A DNA stretch of 11,951 nucleotides from contig CAIUXU010000442.1 of NCBI GenBank assembly GCA_903903205.1, forward strand, positions 1 through 11,951. The letters run 5' to 3'. This document shows positions 7,376 to 11,951 of the stretch, one piece after another. The notes beneath the pieces are model-generated. The model worked only from the letters and a program-made list of their open reading frames with translations. It made no database searches and was not told where the DNA came from. Position numbers and translations under genes: made by a program. Position 1 is the first letter of the stretch. Every line of letters begins with the position of its first letter. Origin of the DNA: an uncultured Syntrophobacterales bacterium (lineage in GTDB: Bacteria; Desulfobacterota; Syntrophia; Syntrophales; UBA5619).

Positions 7376-7411
7376 GGCACTCAGTGCTTTTATGAAGAGG
7401 GACCCCCGGCA

Positions 7412-8185
7412 ATGGATCACTTTAAAGTTGAAAATCTGAGCATCAGCTTCGGCGGCCTGAAGGCGGTCAACAACATCAGTTTCAGCGTTGAAAAAAATTC
7501 TATCTTTTCCATCATCGGGCCCAACGGTTCCGGCAAAACCACTATCTTCAACATGATCAGCGGCATCTACAAGCCGAACAGCGGCCGAATCATCTGCGAT
7601 GGCGAAAACATCGTGGGTTGCACTCCCGATCATGTTGCACGGAAAGGGGTGGCGCGCACATTTCAGAACATTGAACTGTTTTCCAATGCCACCGTCATGG
7701 ACAACCTCCTGCTGGGGAGGCATATCCACATGAAAACCGGTGTTTTTGCCGGGGCTTTCATGTGGGGAAGAAGATCTGCGGCTGCAAAGGAAGAGATTGC
7801 AAACAGGGAAATTGTAGAGAAAATCATTGATTTCCTAGACCTCCAGTCGGTGAGAAATCATTATGTGGCGAGCCTCCCCTACGGCAAACGGAAGCTGGTG
7901 GAGCTCGGTCGCGCCCTGGCTCTTGAACCCAAGATACTGCTGCTGGATGAACCCTCCGCCGGAATGAATACCGAGGAAAAAGGCGACTTGAACATCTGGA
8001 TCAAGGACATACAGGCCGACTATAAGGTGACGATTCTACTGATCGAGCACGATATGAATATGATCATGGGCATTTCCGACCGTATATTTGCCATGAACCA
8101 GGGCGAGAAGATTATCGAAGGCGTAGCGCGGGAAGTCCAGAGCCACCCGGAGGTCATCAAGGCGTATCTGGGGGAGGAGCACTGA
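7412..8185 (+). CDS. livG: HAAT transporter ATP-binding protein, LivG type
   Basis: This is one of the two cytoplasmic ATPases that power import. The 257 residues carry Walker A GPNGSGKTT (36-44), Q-loop Q85 in ARTFQNIELF, the signature LPYGK (155-159; the LivG family usually has a degenerate form of LSGGQ here), Walker B ILLLDE (175-180) and H-loop H213 in LIEHDMN. The ATG at 7412 was chosen because MDHFKVENLSISFGGLKAVN is the usual LivG beginning and AGAGGG lies ten bases upstream. An in-frame GTG at 7343 would read through hairpin repeat 2 and is rejected. The stop overlaps the livF start by one base (TGATG). Confidence 0.94.
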   Translation: MDHFKVENLSISFGGLKAVNNISFSVEKNSIFSIIGPNGSGKTTIFNMISGIYKPNSGRIICDGENIVGCTPDHVARKGVARTFQNIELFSNATVMDNLLLGRHIHMKTGVFAGAFMWGRRSAAAKEEIANREIVEKIIDFLDLQSVRNHYVASLPYGKRKLVELGRALALEPKILLLDEPSAGMNTEEKGDLNIWIKDIQADYKVTILLIEHDMNMIMGISDRIFAMNQGEKIIEGVAREVQSHPEVIKAYLGEEH

Positions 8186-8967
8186 TGCTGAAAGTGAACA
8201 ATATCGAAACCTGGTACGATCTGATCCGGGCGCTGCACGGTATCTCTTTCGAGGTGAAGCAAGGTGATATTGTGGCTCTTCTGGGGTCCAACGGGGCGGG
8301 GAAATCGACGACCTTGAAGACCATCATGCGCCTCCTCTACGACCTGAAAGAGGAGCAGCCGGAAAAGGGCACGATCGAATTCATGGGCGAACGCATCGAC
8401 CGGAAGAACACGGATGAGATTGTCCGGATGGGAATCAGCTACGTTCCCGAGGGGCGGGAGGTTTTCCCGGAGCTCTCCGTTCTGGAAAATATCATGATGG
8501 GCGCCTATACCCGTGGGGACCGAAAAGGAATCAAGGACGACATCGACCATGTGTATGATCTCTTTCCGATTCTCAAGACGAGGAAGGACCAGGAGGCGGG
8601 GCACTTAAGCGGCGGGGAACAGCAGATGCTCGCCATCGGCCGGGCGCTGATGAGCCGACCGAAGCTTCTCATGCTGGATGAACCCTCCCTGGGGCTTTCC
8701 CCCCTGCTCACCCAGAACATCTTCAACATCATCCGCGACATCAATAAAAAGGATGGCGTCACGATCCTGCTCGTCGAACAGAACGTCAACATGGCCCTGA
8801 AATACGCTAACTATGCATTTTTAATGGAGAATGGAAGGATTGTCCGCGCCGATAAACCCGAGGTCCTGCGGGAGGACGAGGATGTCAAGGAGTTTTATCT
8901 CGGCATCGCCAAAGAGACTTCGGTCAAGGGTTATCAGCGGTACCGCCGGAAAGTCAGATTTCGTTAG
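8185..8967 (+). CDS. livF: HAAT transporter ATP-binding protein, LivF type
   Basis: This is the second ATPase of the importer, acting as a heterodimer with LivG. Over 260 residues it shows Walker A GSNGAGKST (34-42), signature LSGGE (141-145), Walker B LLMLDE (161-166) and VEQN (197-200), where LivF proteins typically have Gln in place of the H-loop His. The ATG at 8185 sits behind a strong GGGGAGGAG and overlaps the livG stop. It is about 20 residues longer than the ~237-residue E. coli LivF. The extra C-terminal tail after FYLGIAKE (YQRYRRKVRFR) is strongly basic. I recall similar tails on LivF proteins encoded beside acyl-CoA synthetases, but this needs alignment. Confidence 0.94.
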   Translation: MLKVNNIETWYDLIRALHGISFEVKQGDIVALLGSNGAGKSTTLKTIMRLLYDLKEEQPEKGTIEFMGERIDRKNTDEIVRMGISYVPEGREVFPELSVLENIMMGAYTRGDRKGIKDDIDHVYDLFPILKTRKDQEAGHLSGGEQQMLAIGRALMSRPKLLMLDEPSLGLSPLLTQNIFNIIRDINKKDGVTILLVEQNVNMALKYANYAFLMENGRIVRADKPEVLREDEDVKEFYLGIAKETSVKGYQRYRRKVRFR

Positions 8968-8991
8968 CAGAGTGTTGAAAAGGATTAAAAC

Positions 8992-10794
8992 ATGGTTATC
9001 GATACATTACCGAAGGCCCTGATCGGAATTGCCGGCGCGCAGCCTGAAAGGGTGGCGATGCGGCGCAAGGAGCTCGGGATCTGGCACGACATCCACTGGT
9101 CGGAATATCTGGAAAAAGTCAGATGTGTGGCTCTCGGATTGCGCGAGCTCGGCATCCGCAAAGGGGATCATGTGGCCATTATCGGCGAGAATCAGCCGGA
9201 GTGGCTTTTTTCGGCCCTGGGCGCCATGTCCACCGGGGCGACGTTTGTCGGGATCTACTCGACGAACCCCGTTGCCGAGTGCGAATATGTCGTTGGCCAC
9301 GCGGGCGCCGTTGTCTATATCTGCGAAGATGAAGAGCAATTAGACAAGGCGCTTTCTTTCCGGGGGAGCACGCCGGCCCTCCGCAAAATGATCGTCTGGG
9401 ACATGGAGGGGCTCCGGGATTTCCAGGACCCGATGGTGATGAGCTTCGACGACCTGCTTTCCCTCGGCAGAAAGGCGGGCGAGAATGATCCATCGCTCTT
9501 CGGGAAACTTGTTGCGGAGGGGCGCGGGGAGGATATCGCCGGGATCATCTACACCTCCGGGACCACGGGCCCTCCAAAAGGGGCGATGCTCGCCCATGAA
9601 GGATATCTCTGGGTCGGAAAGCAGGCGACCGCCGTCAGTCGCGGCACGCGGGACGACGAGACCATCTCCTTCCTTCCGCTGAACCATGTTTATGAGCAGA
9701 TCTATGATCTGATGATCCACCTGACGATCGGCCACATCATCAATTTCACGGAGAACACGGACACGGTGATGATGGACATGCGGGACGTCTCGCCCACCCT
9801 GTTCCATGCCGTACCCCGGATCTGGGAGAAATATTATTCCAGCATCGTGCTGAAGATGGCGGACGCGACCTGGTTCAAGAGATTCGCCTACAAGACCGCC
9901 CTCGGGATTGGCAGCCGCTACAACGAAGAGAAGCTCGCCGGCCGCACTCCGGCGCTGCTGCTCTCCATCGCCTATCAACTGGCCTACTTTGCCGTTTTCC
10001 GGAAGCTCAAGGAACGGCTGGGGTTTGACCGTGTCACGATCGGGTTTTCCGGCGCCGCCCCCATCTCCCACAACATCCTGAAGTATTTCCAGAGCATAGG
10101 AATCCCCATCCGGGAAGGATACGGAATGACGGAGACCACGGGGATCACCCACATGTCCGATGAGACCCACTTCAAGCTGGGGACCGTCGGAAGGGCCCTT
10201 CCGGGCACCGAGGTCCAGATTGCCGACGATGGGGAGATCCTCGTCCGTCACAAGGGGATCTTCAAAGGATACTACCGGGATGAGGAGACGACCCGGGAGG
10301 CGCTCCAGGACGGCTGGATGCATACCGGGGATGTCGGAGAGGTTGATGAGGAGGGTTTTCTCAAGATCACCGACCGGAAGAAGGATCTGATCATCACGGC
10401 CGGCGGCAAGAACATCGCCCCCCAGTATATCGAAAACCTGCTGAAGTTCTCCCCGTACATCAACGATGCGGTTGTGATTGGCGACAAACGAAAATTTGTT
10501 AGCGCAATCATCGTGATCGATGAGGAAAACATGGTGAAGTACGCACAGGATCAGAAAATCCATTTCACCACGTTCGCCAGCCTGACGAGGGCGGAAGAGG
10601 TTGTCCACCTGATTCAGGAGGAGGTGAGCAAGGTGAACGCCCAGATGGCTCGCGTGGAGAACATCCGTAAATTCCGAATACTCGACAAGAAGCTCTATAC
10701 GGAAGACGGGGAGGTAACCCCGACCATGAAGGTCAAACGAAAGTTCATCAACGCCCACTACGGGGAGTTGATCGAGTCGATGTACAGAGAGTAA
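8992..10794 (+). CDS. Long-chain-type acyl-CoA synthetase (AMP-forming, FAA1-like)
   Basis: This ligase activates a carboxylic acid with ATP and CoA to an acyl-CoA, via an acyl-AMP. The 600 residues fit the FAA1/COG1022 long-chain class. Motifs in order are the phosphate-binding YTSGTTGPPKG (187-197), YGMTE (377-381), TGD (445-447), the hinge DRKKDLI (461-467) and the C-terminal TPTMKVKR with the catalytic-type Lys580. No motif is missing, so it should be active. The ATG at 8992 follows AAAAGGAT with a seven-base gap and starts 24 bases after livF, so it is almost certainly in the transporter operon. That placement suggests it traps the imported acid as its CoA thioester. Chain length or aromatic specificity cannot be read by eye; class and reaction are firm. 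Confidence 0.93.
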   Translation: MVIDTLPKALIGIAGAQPERVAMRRKELGIWHDIHWSEYLEKVRCVALGLRELGIRKGDHVAIIGENQPEWLFSALGAMSTGATFVGIYSTNPVAECEYVVGHAGAVVYICEDEEQLDKALSFRGSTPALRKMIVWDMEGLRDFQDPMVMSFDDLLSLGRKAGENDPSLFGKLVAEGRGEDIAGIIYTSGTTGPPKGAMLAHEGYLWVGKQATAVSRGTRDDETISFLPLNHVYEQIYDLMIHLTIGHIINFTENTDTVMMDMRDVSPTLFHAVPRIWEKYYSSIVLKMADATWFKRFAYKTALGIGSRYNEEKLAGRTPALLLSIAYQLAYFAVFRKLKERLGFDRVTIGFSGAAPISHNILKYFQSIGIPIREGYGMTETTGITHMSDETHFKLGTVGRALPGTEVQIADDGEILVRHKGIFKGYYRDEETTREALQDGWMHTGDVGEVDEEGFLKITDRKKDLIITAGGKNIAPQYIENLLKFSPYINDAVVIGDKRKFVSAIIVIDEENMVKYAQDQKIHFTTFASLTRAEEVVHLIQEEVSKVNAQMARVENIRKFRILDKKLYTEDGEVTPTMKVKRKFINAHYGELIESMYRE

Positions 10795-10807
10795 CGGGGC
10801 CTAAGAA

Positions 10808-10940
10808 TGACGAGGTCGTCAAAAGTCGAAAATGCCCCAAAATCGTCATTCCGGTGAAAACCGGAATCCAGAGATTTCAACGTGTGCTACAAAAATACTG
10901 GACACCGGTTTTCACCGGTGTGACGACTTTTGACGAGGTC
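10808..10940. repeat. REPIN-like element: two inverted 29-base palindromic units
   Basis: Two 29-base units, 10843-10871 and 10898-10926, are inverted copies with a 26-base spacer. Each is itself a palindrome: ATTCCGGT/ACCGGAAT (10848-10867, GAAA loop) and ACACCGGT/ACCGGTGT (10902-10921, TTTC loop). A further perfect 13-bp inverted pair, TCGTCAAAAGTCG (10816-10828) with CGACTTTTGACGA (10924-10936), frames the element, and TGACGAGGTC occurs in direct orientation at both ends (10808-10817 and 10931-10940). The doublet layout matches REPINs, non-autonomous elements made of two inverted REP sequences; no transposase is in view. Confidence 0.7.
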
Positions 10941-10952
10941 TTCAAGAATGTC

Positions 10953-10977
10953 ATCCCCGAAGGCTTTTATCGGGGAT
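10953..10977 (+). repeat. Third palindrome before the carboxyltransferase gene
   Basis: ATCCCCGA (10953-10960) pairs perfectly with TCGGGGAT (10970-10977) around a nine-base loop. It follows the REPIN-like element by 12 bases and ends 21 bases before the ribosome site at 10999. It may be another member of the same dispersed palindrome family or a transcript hairpin; there is no following T run. Confidence 0.5.
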
Positions 10978-11011
10978 ATGGTCTCAGGTTTTCCTAACGG
11001 AGGATAAGTAT

Positions 11012-11951
11012 ATGGCAGAGGAGACGAAAACGCGCCTGACGCGTGCGGAAAGAGAGGCTCAGGAGCGTGATACCAACCTGAAACACTGGGAGGAGCAGGA
11101 TGCGCTTCTGCTTCGTCACCGCCAGGAGGCCTACGATATTGGAGGCGCCGCCCAGACGGAGCGTCTGGCGAAGCAGGGCAAAAAGCCGATGCGGGAACTT
11201 ATTCAGTCGCTCATCGACCCAGGAACCGATTTTTTTGAACTGGGGCTTGACGCCGGGTACGACATTGGCAAGAAGAGGCTCCACGGCGGGCCGGCCTACG
11301 AGGAGGAGAAGCGGGGGCATATTCCCGGCGGCGGCGTCGTCACCGGCGTCGGAATCGTCCACGGAAAAGATTGCATGATCTTCGCCAATGAAAACCGTGT
11401 TGCGGCGGGGAGTTACTTTCCGATCACCCTGAAGCGGCACATGCGGGCCCAGGCGATCGCCGAGCAGTGCGGCCTCCCCTGCATCTACATCGCCGATTCC
11501 GGCGGCGTCAACCTCCCGTTGCAGGTCGGCAGCTTTGCCGACGACGGCCATTTCGGAACGATGTTCTACAACATGTGCCGGATGTCGGCGAAAGGGATCA
11601 AGCAATATACCCTCTCCACCGGTGGAAACACCGCAGGCGGCGCCTACATCGTCTATCTCGCCTCCGAATCGGTGATGATCGAGAAGATGGCCTATGCTTT
11701 TCTGGCCGGTCCGCCGATGGTGAAATCCGCAATCGGCGAGACAGTTTCAATGGAAGACCTTGGCGGCGCCTATGTGCACACGCAGCACTCCGGCGGCTGC
11801 GATCATGTGGTCCAGAGCCAGCAGGAGGGGATCGAGAAACTCCGGGCGATGATGGAATTCGAGCCGGCGCAGAAGATCTGCATCGAGCGGCGGGAACCGC
11901 GTGAGCCCCGATACGACTGCCGGGAGATGATGGCCTCCACCCCGGTCAACA
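11012..11951 (+). CDS. Biotin-dependent acyl-CoA carboxyltransferase subunit, partial (3' end outside window)
   Basis: This gene is open at the right edge, with 313 codons visible and no stop. It belongs to the crotonase-fold carboxyltransferases (beta subunits of methylcrotonyl-, geranoyl- and propionyl-CoA carboxylases; also glutaconyl-CoA decarboxylase alpha), which move a carboxyl group between biotin and an acyl-CoA. Visible motifs are GGGVVTGVGIVHG (106-118), SYFPITLKRHMRAQ (134-147), DSGGVNLP (162-169), NTAGGAY (206-212), LAGPPMVK (231-238) and GETVSMEDLGG (242-252). They sit closest to the methylcrotonyl-CoA type. The ATG at 11012 has GGAGG eight bases upstream. The first ~50 residues are charged and probably helical. 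It is 217 bases after the synthetase, with palindromes between, so it may be a separate transcript or an attenuated part of the same one. Carboxylase versus decarboxylase cannot be settled without the biotin and membrane subunits. Confidence 0.88.
   Translation, partial: MAEETKTRLTRAEREAQERDTNLKHWEEQDALLLRHRQEAYDIGGAAQTERLAKQGKKPMRELIQSLIDPGTDFFELGLDAGYDIGKKRLHGGPAYEEEKRGHIPGGGVVTGVGIVHGKDCMIFANENRVAAGSYFPITLKRHMRAQAIAEQCGLPCIYIADSGGVNLPLQVGSFADDGHFGTMFYNMCRMSAKGIKQYTLSTGGNTAGGAYIVYLASESVMIEKMAYAFLAGPPMVKSAIGETVSMEDLGGAYVHTQHSGGCDHVVQSQQEGIEKLRAMMEFEPAQKICIERREPREPRYDCREMMASTPVN

Noticed and set aside
7343..7411. GTG start giving livG 23 extra residues.
   Set aside because: The extension is a translation of the hairpin repeat; the ATG at 7412 matches the normal family start.
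9340..10758. 472-residue minus-strand open frame opposite the acyl-CoA synthetase.
   Set aside because: It is antisense to a clear, motif-complete gene; its composition (many Asp, Gly, His, Val) is that of a shadow frame in GC-rich coding DNA.
10796..10838. GGGGC (10796-10800) and GCCCC (10834-10838) as a terminator for the synthetase gene.
   Set aside because: Only five pairs across a 33-base loop, no T run, and the loop includes part of the REPIN-like element.
10808..10977. CRISPR array.
   Set aside because: Repeats are inverted palindromes, not evenly spaced direct repeats, and no cas gene is present.

Overview
The window reads as a piece of chromosome from an anaerobic, fatty- or aromatic-acid-using bacterium, most likely of the Desulfobacterota (the former Deltaproteobacteria, Syntrophus-like). 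This is inference from gene content (HAAT transporter + acyl-CoA synthetase + acyl-CoA carboxyltransferase, and a GlcD/GlcF oxidase pair) and from two families of short intergenic palindromes that I associate with such genomes. No rRNA, tRNA, CRISPR array, IS element or phage gene was seen.

Layout. The first ~270 bases hold no gene I can name. From 3828 down to 274, on the minus strand, lies a tight three-gene operon: a GlcD-type FAD oxidase, a GlcF-type iron-sulfur partner and a MazG nucleotide pyrophosphatase. The genes overlap by 8 and 4 bases, so translation is probably coupled. A divergent intergenic region (3829-4035) carries back-to-back TTGACA boxes inside a perfect 10-bp inverted repeat. 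From 4036 rightwards, on the plus strand, lie the five parts of a branched-chain-amino-acid-type (HAAT) ABC transporter in the order permease M, permease H, binding protein, ATPase G, ATPase F. They are followed by a 600-residue long-chain-type acyl-CoA synthetase and, cut by the window end, the first 313 residues of a biotin-dependent acyl-CoA carboxyltransferase subunit.

How the parts fit. The plus-strand genes look like one uptake-and-activation unit. The binding protein captures an organic acid outside the inner membrane, LivMHGF import it with ATP, the synthetase makes the CoA thioester, and the carboxyltransferase then carboxylates or decarboxylates a CoA ester on that route. The GlcD/GlcF pair would oxidise a 2-hydroxy acid (glycolate, lactate or similar) and pass electrons on through Fe-S clusters. 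Its shared, symmetric control region suggests co-regulation with the transporter, which is not proven.

Non-coding structure. The longest gaps in the plus-strand operon are filled with palindromes. Two hairpin repeats lie between the binding protein and livG. A REPIN-like pair of inverted palindromes plus a third hairpin lie between the synthetase and the carboxyltransferase. In the REPIN-like element the two halves differ at four positions that co-vary within each local hairpin. This is the clearest non-genic signal in the window.
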